Assembly (NCBI GenBank): GCA_030601605.1
Contig: JAUVTI010000100.1
Coordinates: forward strand, 1-7,230
Reading direction: 5' to 3'
From: Gemmatimonadales bacterium
Lineage (GTDB): Bacteria; Gemmatimonadota; Gemmatimonadetes; Gemmatimonadales; GWC2-71-9
Length of the DNA: 7,230 nucleotides
Below are positions 1-5,433 of the stretch, piece after piece. The notes below the pieces were generated by a model. It saw only the letters and a program-made list of their open reading frames with translations, did not search any database and was not told the origin of the DNA. The translations under genes were made by a program, and so were the position numbers. Within the stretch, counting starts at the first letter, position 1, and each line of letters starts with the position of its first letter.

Positions 1-21
1 GGCCGCGGAAAGACCGGGAAG

Positions 22-70
22 GGGGAAGCGTACGACGGGGAGGGGGGAGGGGGGAAAGGGGAAGTGTACG
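22..70 (+). repeat. Imperfect 13-bp direct repeats flanking the G-runs
   Basis: GGGGAAGCGTACG (22-34) and GGGGAAGTGTACG (58-70) differ at one base and start 36 bp apart, bracketing the G-run tract. Low-complexity G-rich DNA makes short repeats likely by chance, but the shared AAGYGTACG half is not low complexity. Confidence 0.45.
37..61 (+). other. G-quadruplex-type G-run tract
   Basis: Four G-runs of 4, 6, 6 and 4 bases are separated by A, A and AAA. This meets the usual quadruplex pattern with very short loops. Two more runs (16-18 and 21-25) lie just upstream. The purine run is unbroken from 37 to 64. The minus strand, which is the coding direction of the neighbouring operon, is C-rich here. 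Confidence 0.7.
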
Positions 71-101
71 CCCGGGGGCGACGGTAGCGGCGAGGCACAG
101 A

Positions 102-115
102 CGCTCCCCGGAGCG
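102..115. repeat. 14-bp perfect dyad
   Basis: CGCTCCCCGGAGCG pairs 6 bp on each side of a central CC; as RNA it would be a 5-bp stem with a 4-nt loop. No T run follows on either strand, so it is not a standard terminator. Confidence 0.35.
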
Positions 116-140
116 AACGTCAGTACGCGGCGCAAGCGGT

Positions 141-154
141 ACTCGGTGCCGAGT
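141..154. repeat. 14-bp perfect dyad
   Basis: ACTCGGTGCCGAGT pairs 6 bp around a central TG, 39 bp from the dyad at 102-115 and of the same shape. A Rho-dependent or processed 3' end of the envelope transcript could use such stems, but nothing in the sequence proves it. Confidence 0.35.
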
Positions 155-231
155 GGAGACCGACGCGCGCGTACTGCAGTTCGTGGAGGGGAGTGGCTGG
201 TCGAGCCGCAGGAACCCGGAGCCGCCGTTCG

Positions 232-936
232 TTACTGCCCCTGAGTCTTGGCCGCATACAGCGAGTCCAGCAGCGGCCTCCACGCCTCGATGGGCGCCAA
301 GCCCGGAATGAGAATCCCCTCCACGACGAACGAGGGCGTGCTGCTGACGCCCGCGCGGAAGTTCATCTCGGCTTCCTGCTGGACGATCCCGCGCACCGCT
401 CCCGTGTTGAAGCAGTCACGCAACTCGCCCGCGGCGAGACCGGCCGAGTCCGCGAGCTCCATGAAATAGGGGCCGGGGTCGGGGAGTCGCGCCCACTGAT
501 CCTGGTACCGGTAAAGCAGATCGTGCGCCGGCCAGAAGCGGTCCTGTACGGCGGCACACATCGCGAACTCGTGGGCCGCCGCGGCGTTGGGGTGGATCTG
601 GGTCAGAGGCAGGTTCAGGAACACGAGCTTCAGCTTTCCAGAGTCGATGTACTCGCGCTCCATCGCGGGCAGGGTCTCCTCCCAGAACACGCGGCAGTAG
701 GGACACTGGAAGTCGCTGATCTCGAACACTGTGAGCGGGGCGTCCGGGCTGCCCTTGGTGCGCTCGGGGAGCATCCCGGTCTGCTGCTGTTGTGCGGAGG
801 CCGGCGCACTGGTTCGAGGCGAGACCGGCGGCGGAGCGCCATCGGAGGGAGCCCTGTCGCTCAGCGACCACGCACCCACGAGTAACGCGGCCGCAATCGC
901 TGCCGCTGCCCAACCGATCAGCTTCCTCTGATGCAC
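232..936 (-). CDS. Membrane-anchored DsbA-like thiol-disulfide oxidoreductase
   Basis: A thioredoxin-fold protein of the DsbA/Thioredoxin_4 group, 234 residues, expected to form or rearrange disulfides in periplasmic proteins. Residues 4-24 are a hydrophobic signal anchor after a basic start. A Pro/Ala/Ser/Gln linker (about 26-54) then leads to the fold. FEISDFQCPYC (71-81) holds the CPYC active site at 78-81. The cis-proline loop is SSTPSF, with Pro201. A second cysteine pair, C127 (in AMCAAVQDRFWPAHDLLY) and C175 (in ELRDCFNTG), flanks the helical insert and probably makes a structural disulfide, as described for several DsbA-like proteins. The start is GTG with GGAGG 9 nt upstream. It is the last gene of the envelope set. 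No DsbB or VKOR partner is in the window, and neither neighbour has a cysteine pair, so the substrates lie elsewhere. A reductase or isomerase role cannot be excluded. Confidence 0.88.
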   Translation of the reverse strand: MHQRKLIGWAAAAIAAALLVGAWSLSDRAPSDGAPPPVSPRTSAPASAQQQQTGMLPERTKGSPDAPLTVFEISDFQCPYCRVFWEETLPAMEREYIDSGKLKLVFLNLPLTQIHPNAAAAHEFAMCAAVQDRFWPAHDLLYRYQDQWARLPDPGPYFMELADSAGLAAGELRDCFNTGAVRGIVQQEAEMNFRAGVSSTPSFVVEGILIPGLAPIEAWRPLLDSLYAAKTQGQ

Positions 937-950
937 GTCGCCTCGCCTCC
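937..950 (-). promoter_or_regulatory. Ribosome binding site of the DsbA-like gene
   Basis: The minus strand reads GGAGGCGAGGCGAC then GTG. GGAGG is 9 nt and the inner GAGG 4 nt from the GTG at 936, which supports this non-ATG start. It lies in the 25-bp gap after the lipoprotein gene stop. Confidence 0.65.
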
Positions 951-961
951 GGGTTCTCTAG

Positions 962-1750
962 CTAATGTCGCCAGCGCCGCACGGTGTTCCGCTCGGAGAG
1001 CGGTACACCGACCGGCAGCCAGCCGACGGTGAGCGGCACGTTCCAATAGTACTCCTGGAACGGGTTTTCCTGGTCGGGCCAGCGCGCCACGATCCACCAG
1101 TCGCCGGGCGGGAGCTCGATGTGGACGACGCCATCCTCGTCCGCGGTCGCCCGCACGGCGTCCTGCCCCCGGCGATCCAGCGCCTCAGCGGCCACGTCCG
1201 GGTAGGAGCTGTAGGCGTCCCGCTCCCATACCCGCACCGACTCGGACGCGGCCTGGGCCCGCCTGGCGAGCGTGACGTCCTCTCCCCGCAGCTCCTCCAG
1301 GGCCCGGTCGCGCTCTGTCGCCCGCTGTTGCAGCCTGGCGTACAGCCGCCTGAAACGGGCGTACATCCGGGCGTATGTCGCTCCCCGGCGGTCCATCCCG
1401 TTCAGCGAGTCGGCCAGGCGGGAGACGCTGTCGTGCAGCGCCAGCCACGGTCTGCTGGCCTCCGCCAGGCGGTCGTCCTCGGGGCTGAGATATGCGGCCA
1501 ACTCCTTCTCGAGCCGGGGGAACCTGGGCTTGGGGATGGGGGAGTCCGCGGCGAGGGAGTCGAGGATAGCCTCGGCATCGAAGGGCAGGGCGGTGATCTC
1601 GAGACCGGCGATGGGCTCGCCGTGTTCCATGCTGGCGCGCACGAGCACGGGAGATGCGCCCCCGCCGCAGCCGGTGGCCAGGAGGCCAGCGATGAGCCAA
1701 AAAACGAGCGGCGCGCCCGCTGAGCGGGGCGCCGCTGGAATCATCGTCAT
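962..1750 (-). CDS. Putative lipoprotein with split beta domain and helical insertion, unknown function
   Basis: I do not recognise this 262-residue protein as a named family. Residues 11-28 form a lipoprotein signal ending LLATGC, so Cys28 would be the lipidated first residue and the protein would sit on a membrane facing the periplasm. Residues 34-58 (VLVRASMEHGEPIAGLEITALPFD) and 199-245 (ATADEDGVVHIELPPGDWWIVAR and following) look like the first and later strands of a carboxypeptidase-regulatory/transthyretin-like beta sandwich. They are separated by about 140 mostly helical, charged residues (60-198) rich in Arg, Glu, Ala and Leu that may form a coiled coil. Cys28 is the only cysteine. 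The ATG at 1750 lacks a good Shine-Dalgarno; another in-frame ATG is at 1744. It lies 18 bp after the M23 gene and 25 bp before the dsbA-like gene, so it is probably co-transcribed. The lipoprotein call is fair; the domain reading is inference. Confidence 0.75.
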   Translation of the reverse strand: MTMIPAAPRSAGAPLVFWLIAGLLATGCGGGASPVLVRASMEHGEPIAGLEITALPFDAEAILDSLAADSPIPKPRFPRLEKELAAYLSPEDDRLAEASRPWLALHDSVSRLADSLNGMDRRGATYARMYARFRRLYARLQQRATERDRALEELRGEDVTLARRAQAASESVRVWERDAYSSYPDVAAEALDRRGQDAVRATADEDGVVHIELPPGDWWIVARWPDQENPFQEYYWNVPLTVGWLPVGVPLSERNTVRRWRH

Positions 1751-1768
1751 GCGGGCTCGACGGCTAAC

Positions 1769-2698
1769 CTAGTCGACGATCTTGGCCGGCAGGATGTAGG
1801 TACTCGGGTCCACCGCGCGGCCGTTCACGATCACCTCGTAGTGAAGGTGCGGACCTGTCGCGATGCCGGTGCTCCCCACTTCCGCGATCTTGTCGCTGCG
1901 GTTCACGCGCTGGCCCACTCTGACCAGCACCTTGGAGCAGTGAGCGTAGAAAGTCACCACGCCGTAGCCGTGGTCGATGGTGACCGTCTTGCCGTAGCCA
2001 GTCTTGGTCCTCACGTCCACAACCCGCCCATCCGCAGGGGCCAGGATCGGAGTGCCTGCCGGTGCCGACACGTCGATACCCTCATGGGGACGGGCCTCGT
2101 GGAAGATCGGATGGAGGCGGGAGCTGGAGAAAGTGCTGGTGAGCCAACCCTCGGTGGGCACAATGGACGGCCGGCGCTGCGTGCGATCCCGGTGCGTCTC
2201 GAGGCTCGAGATCGCCTCGCTGTAGGAGCCCGAAAGCAGGTTGGCGCGCCGGATCAGGTTGTCCAGGTCGGCCCGCACGGCGAGCGCCTGCATCCCGGTG
2301 GGTCCCTCGGAGAGGATCTGCTCGCGTTCGGTCCACGGGCCGACCGGACCACCGATACCGGCCATCTGCACGGACGGGTCGGTGGGCTCGAGCCCCGCCA
2401 GCAGGCGAACCAGCTCGTCGCGCCGCGCGATCGCGGTAATGGTGTCCCCGATGCTGCTGATGAAGATCTGGGCCTGGTCCAGCTCCTGGGCGAGGAGGTG
2501 GTTGCGGCGCTCCAGTCGGTCCAGGCTGGAGAGGTCGATGGCGCGGGTGATGGTGGCGTAGCCGAAGGCAACCGCCGACACGGCCACGACCGCCAACACG
2601 GTCGCCAGAATCCTGAATGTCCGCAGTGATACCACCAGGGATCGGGACCCGCCCGATCCATGTGGCACCAACACAACCGTCCATTGACGATCAGCCAT
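1769..2698 (-). CDS. Membrane-anchored M23 family peptidoglycan endopeptidase
   Basis: Zinc metallopeptidase of the LytM/lysostaphin fold, expected to cut peptide cross-links of peptidoglycan in the periplasm, or to activate amidases if degenerate. It has 309 residues. A short cytosolic beta-like N-terminus (QWTVVLVPHGSGGSRSLVVS) precedes one membrane segment at about 28-49. A helical, probably coiled-coil stretch follows at 55-103 and again at 138-170. The catalytic domain spans about 184-303. All family residues are visible: H205-x3-D209, H253 in YAHCS, and the H284-L-H286 motif in GPHLHYEV, so it should be active. Cys254, next to H253, is the only cysteine in the protein. The start is ATG with GAGGG 9 nt upstream. 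It is the first gene of a three-gene envelope set; the lipoprotein gene starts 18 bp after its stop. The architecture resembles MepM- or NlpD-like factors, but I assign no symbol. Confidence 0.9.
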   Translation of the reverse strand: MADRQWTVVLVPHGSGGSRSLVVSLRTFRILATVLAVVAVSAVAFGYATITRAIDLSSLDRLERRNHLLAQELDQAQIFISSIGDTITAIARRDELVRLLAGLEPTDPSVQMAGIGGPVGPWTEREQILSEGPTGMQALAVRADLDNLIRRANLLSGSYSEAISSLETHRDRTQRRPSIVPTEGWLTSTFSSSRLHPIFHEARPHEGIDVSAPAGTPILAPADGRVVDVRTKTGYGKTVTIDHGYGVVTFYAHCSKVLVRVGQRVNRSDKIAEVGSTGIATGPHLHYEVIVNGRAVDPSTYILPAKIVD

Positions 2699-2707
2699 TT
2701 GCCCAAG

Positions 2708-2712
2708 CCCTC
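2708..2712 (-). promoter_or_regulatory. Ribosome binding site of the M23 peptidase gene
   Basis: GAGGG on the minus strand, 9 nt before the ATG at 2698. It is the only purine-rich core in the leader and supports the ATG that begins MADRQW. Confidence 0.6.
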
Positions 2713-2787
2713 ACAGGACGAACTGTTCTACGGCAATCTCTTCCGTGTGCCGGGCTAAGTCCGTGCCCAACATCACAGGGCGCGCCG

Positions 2788-2797
2788 CCAAATTTGG
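2788..2797. promoter_or_regulatory. 10-bp palindrome over the presumed -10 region
   Basis: CCAAATTTGG is a perfect 10-bp dyad in an otherwise GC-rich spacer and covers the -10 element of the presumed promoter. It could be an operator half-site for a repressor, or it could simply be the AT-rich melting region. The sequence shows the dyad; the operator role is inference. Confidence 0.3.
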
Positions 2798-2819
2798 GTC
2801 CTGGTACAGTTCGTGTCAA
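2791..2819 (-). promoter_or_regulatory. Probable promoter of the envelope operon
   Basis: The minus strand carries a perfect TTGACA (2819-2814), 17 nt, then CAAATT (2796-2791), which matches TATAAT in only three of six positions. The same stretch can be read as GTTG-N20-CAAATTTG, loosely like the Bacteroidota-type TTTG/TAnnTTTG promoter. It lies 36 bp after the metG stop and about 90 bp before the M23 gene start, the right place for a promoter of that gene. The -35 box is strong and the -10 weak, which would suit an activated or repressed promoter. No transcription data are available. Confidence 0.5.
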
Positions 2820-2854
2820 CTGCCCAGCCTGCTCTCGTAACGTGTTGTGTTTCC

Positions 2855-4381
2855 CTAACTTGCAGGGCCCTTCGGCTCCTTCGGAAATAGGGGAGGGAGC
2901 TTCTCGACCTGGCGCCCTCCTGTGGGCGGGCGCTCCAGTTCCTCCCACCCTGCCGTCTCCACCCGGCCGGGGAGCCCCAGGGCCGCCCAGACCTCCTGGG
3001 TCTTGGCCGGCATGAAGGGGGCCGCCATCAGCGTGACGCGCGCTATGCAGCGTGCCAGGGCGCCCAGCGTCTCCTCCAGCTCGGCGCTCTGGCCCTGTTT
3101 GGCCAGGCTCCAGGGAGCCCGCTCCTCGATGAACCCGTTGGCGCGGTCCACCAGGCGCCACGCGTGCTCGGCACCCACATGCAGCAGGTGGGCGTCCATA
3201 GCCTCGCGGTAGCCCGCGATGCACTCGTCACCGAACGTGTCCAGCGGCGTCGGGCCGGCACCCTGAGGCACCGTCCCGCCCAGGTACCGGGTTATCATCG
3301 CGACCACCCGGCTCACCAGGTTGCCGTAGCCATCCGCCAACTCCGACGTGTAGCGCGTGTCGAAGCGCTCCCACGTGAAGTTGCCGTCCGCGTTCCACGG
3401 GATCTCCCGCAGCACGAAGTAGCGAAGCGCGTCCACACCGTGGCGATCGATCAGGTTGCGCAGAGTGACGGCCACCCCCGCAGACTTGGAGAACCTGGCC
3501 CCACCGGTGTTCACCCAGCCGTGGCTCCAGACCCGTCTCGGGACCTCGAGATCGGCGGCCATCAGCATGGCCGGCCACATGGCCGCGTGGAACCGCACGA
3601 TGTCGGGCCCGATCACGTGCACATCGGCGGGCCAGGTCGTTTCGTAGCCCGCGTCGGGGAAGCCTGTGACCGAGAGGTAGTTGATCAGCGCCTCGAACCA
3701 CACGTACACCACGTGGGTATCGTCGTCGGGCCACGGAATGCCCCATGGGACCCGGGAGCGGCTCACCGAGATCTTCTGGTCCTCGGTCCACTCGTCGACG
3801 ACGTTGTAGATCTCGTTGTACTTCGGTTTGGGCTGGATGAAATCGGGCTGGGTCCGGTACAGGTCGAGCAGCTTCTGTCTGAACCTGCCGACCTCGAAGA
3901 AGTAGTTGGGCTCCTCGACCCACTTGATCTCGCGGGTGGGGTGCGTAGGGCACTTGCCGTCCACGAGGTCCTTCTCCACCTTGAATGCCTCACAGCCCAC
4001 GCAGTAGTAGCCAGAGTACACACCCTCCGAGATGTACCCCCCCTGCTGGATGCGGTGGAACAGTTCCTTCACGGCCCGTTCGTGCCGGGGCTCGGTGGTG
4101 CGTATGAAGACGTCGTGACTGATGGCGAGCTCTTCCCACGCCGCCTCGAACGCCGCGGCAATCCTGTCCACCCACGCCTGCGGATCCTGTCCCGCCTCGT
4201 CGGCGGCCTGGGCCACCTTCTGCCCGTGCTCGTCCATCCCGATCGAGAAGTAGACATCATCGCCGCGCAGCCTCCGGTACCGGGCCACACAGTCGGCGCC
4301 GATCTTCTCGTAGGCGTGCCCCAGGTGGGGCTCGCCGTTCGAGTAGTCGATTGCGGTGGTGATGAAGTACTTACTTGCCAC
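2855..4381 (-). CDS. metG: Methionyl-tRNA synthetase
   Basis: Class I synthetase charging initiator and elongator tRNA-Met in the cytoplasm. From the GTG at 4381 it has 508 residues. The Rossmann catalytic core opens with KYFITTAIDYSNGEPHLGH, including the HIGH-type motif HLGH (19-22). A zinc knuckle follows with C127, C130, C144 and H147, the single-knuckle arrangement I associate with Thermus MetRS. The KMSKS loop is RFSKS (296-300), so its first lysine is arginine. The helical anticodon-binding domain includes GYGNL (351-355) and ERAPW (420-424), the Asn and Trp positions known to read CAU. The protein ends shortly after this domain, so the optional C-terminal tRNA-binding (Trbp111-like) domain is absent. 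An ATG at 4411 would add ten residues but has no Shine-Dalgarno; the GTG has GGGGA 8 nt upstream and overlaps ricT by 11 bp. Last gene of the housekeeping operon; no clear hairpin terminator follows. Confidence 0.95.
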   Translation of the reverse strand: MASKYFITTAIDYSNGEPHLGHAYEKIGADCVARYRRLRGDDVYFSIGMDEHGQKVAQAADEAGQDPQAWVDRIAAAFEAAWEELAISHDVFIRTTEPRHERAVKELFHRIQQGGYISEGVYSGYYCVGCEAFKVEKDLVDGKCPTHPTREIKWVEEPNYFFEVGRFRQKLLDLYRTQPDFIQPKPKYNEIYNVVDEWTEDQKISVSRSRVPWGIPWPDDDTHVVYVWFEALINYLSVTGFPDAGYETTWPADVHVIGPDIVRFHAAMWPAMLMAADLEVPRRVWSHGWVNTGGARFSKSAGVAVTLRNLIDRHGVDALRYFVLREIPWNADGNFTWERFDTRYTSELADGYGNLVSRVVAMITRYLGGTVPQGAGPTPLDTFGDECIAGYREAMDAHLLHVGAEHAWRLVDRANGFIEERAPWSLAKQGQSAELEETLGALARCIARVTLMAAPFMPAKTQEVWAALGLPGRVETAGWEELERPPTGGRQVEKLPPLFPKEPKGPAS

Positions 4382-5423
4382 TTTTTTCGTCCCCGCCCTC
4401 GGGCCGGTCATCGGTGTCGCGCTGCCTGCCGCGCTGGCGGCCCCGCTTGCCGCGGCGCCGGCGGCGTCGCTTGCGCGGCGTGACCGCTTCCACGGCCTCC
4501 TGGGTGGTCACCTTTGCGTCGCTCTCCTGGGCCCGCGGCTCGGGAGGCTTCGGCTCCGGCTTCGCAGCCACCGGTGGGCCGTCCGGGCTCGCCACCTCGC
4601 TCTTGAGCTCGGGCAGCGTCACGGTGCGCACCGATCCGTCCTCGGCCTTGAGCATTACGCGATCCCGGAAGATATCCAACGCGTCCACCATCTCGGAGCC
4701 CTGCGAAGTCCGCAATACACGCCCCAGCTTGGGGAACCGCTTGCGGGAAGCCACGTAGAACTCGTGCTCGTAGCGCAGGCAGCACAGCAGCCGCCCGCAC
4801 CCGCCCGATATCTGCGAAGGGTTGAGCGAGAGCCGCTGGTCCTTGGCCAGGGAGAGGCTCACCGGTCTCAGCTCAGGTAGCCACGAGGAGCAGCAGTACT
4901 GGCGGCCGCAGCGTCCCACCCCGTCCAGCCGTTTGGACTCGTCACGAGCGCCGATCTGCCTGAGCTCGATCCGGGTGCGGAACAGGCTGGCCAGGTCGCG
5001 CACGAGTGCGCGGAAGTCCACGCGCTTCTCGGCGGTGAAGTAGACCGTGAGCTTCTTGCGGTCCCATTGCCACTCGGCGTCGGAGACCTTCATGCCGAGC
5101 TCGTGCGCCTTCACCCGCTCCATGACCTTGCGGCGCACGTCGGCCTCGGCCTTGCGCAGCTGATCACCGAGGTGCGCGTCCTCGGTGGACGCCGCGCGCA
5201 GCACCCTGCCCGTGGGCTCCGTCGGCTCGCCGGCCGGGCATCCGTCGCAGCCCACGCCGCACTTGCGTGCGGCGATGTCGCCGACGGCGGAGACGTGTCC
5301 GAAGTCCTCGCCCCGCTCGACCGCGACGACCACGGGCGCGCCCATGGCGAGCGACGCCTCGTTCTCCCAGGTGAAGAACGCCCGCCGGTTACCCTTGAAC
5401 CGGACCTCGATCAGCTCGGGCAA
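4371..5423 (-). CDS. ricT: PSP1-domain protein, RicT/YaaT homologue
   Basis: A 350-residue cytoplasmic protein with the PSP1 C-terminal domain. In B. subtilis, RicT (YaaT) works with RicA and RicF as an Fe-S-containing complex that modulates RNase Y and mRNA processing; the role here is inferred. Residues 1-50 look like a beta-rich N-terminal part. The diagnostic blocks are GRCGRQYCCSSWLPE (170-184) and GGCGRLLCCLRYEHEF (207-222), each with a CxxxxCC cysteine set. Before them is an extra CX3CX2C cluster (C55, C59, C62). From about 280 the protein turns disordered: a Pro/Lys/Glu stretch, then an Arg/Lys/Gly tail at 317-335. I chose TTG at 5423, one base after the accA stop; the longer open frame to 5576 would lie inside accA. 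The 3' end overlaps metG by 11 bp. B. subtilis also has ricT in the chromosomal neighbourhood of its methionyl-tRNA synthetase gene. Family call firm, function moderate. Confidence 0.88.
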   Translation of the reverse strand: MPELIEVRFKGNRRAFFTWENEASLAMGAPVVVAVERGEDFGHVSAVGDIAARKCGVGCDGCPAGEPTEPTGRVLRAASTEDAHLGDQLRKAEADVRRKVMERVKAHELGMKVSDAEWQWDRKKLTVYFTAEKRVDFRALVRDLASLFRTRIELRQIGARDESKRLDGVGRCGRQYCCSSWLPELRPVSLSLAKDQRLSLNPSQISGGCGRLLCCLRYEHEFYVASRKRFPKLGRVLRTSQGSEMVDALDIFRDRVMLKAEDGSVRTVTLPELKSEVASPDGPPVAAKPEPKPPEPRAQESDAKVTTQEAVEAVTPRKRRRRRRGKRGRQRGRQRDTDDRPEGGDEKSGK

Positions 5424-5433
5424 CCTATCCCTC
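5424..5433 (-). promoter_or_regulatory. Ribosome binding site deciding the TTG start of the ricT homologue
   Basis: The minus strand reads GAGGGATAGG then TTG (5423-5421). The GAGG core is 6 nt from the TTG and overlaps the last codons and TAG stop of accA. The protein begins MPELIEVRFKGN from this TTG, which fits the first beta strand of the PSP1 family. Upstream in-frame codons would code for low-complexity residues antisense in character and overlap accA heavily. Confidence 0.7.

Larger units (their letters stand above)
1..231. other. Non-coding stretch after the DsbA-like gene
   Basis: No open frame with gene-like residues is visible on either strand; the plus-strand frame from 193 runs antisense through the DsbA-like gene. 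I see no tRNA, and no hairpin followed by a T run on the minus strand, so no standard intrinsic terminator for the envelope operon. The left part is very G-rich with two imperfect direct repeats, and the middle has two short perfect dyads, listed separately. Confidence 0.6.

Noticed and set aside
1..231. tRNA or small RNA gene
   Set aside because: No cloverleaf arms, no GTTCGA-type T-loop with a matching acceptor stem, and no promoter-like pair on either strand.
965..2629. Plus-strand frames at 965-1723 and 1841-2629
   Set aside because: Mirror frames of the lipoprotein and M23 genes. The M23 gene is certain from its metal-binding residues, and the lipoprotein has a proper signal and spacing within the operon.
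2720..2728. GAACTGTTC as a LexA/DinR box
   Set aside because: The Gram-positive box needs four bases between GAAC and GTTC; here there is one, and the downstream genes are not DNA-repair genes.
2820..2854. Intrinsic terminator after metG
   Set aside because: No GC-rich hairpin followed by a T run is visible on the minus strand in this spacer, so termination, if any, would be of another kind.
4382..4411. ATG start of metG at 4411
   Set aside because: No purine-rich core before it and the ten extra residues are not typical of MetRS; the GTG at 4381 has GGGGA at good spacing. It is not strictly excluded.
3164..4483. Open plus-strand frame of 439 codons
   Set aside because: Antisense to metG and the ricT tail; rich in His, Val, Arg and Leu as shadow frames usually are, with no recognisable motif or ribosome binding site.
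5238..5261. Radical-SAM reading of the CX3CX2C motif in the RicT homologue
   Set aside because: The spacing matches, but the protein is a PSP1 family member without a TIM-barrel pattern or the usual SAM-binding glycine-rich motif.
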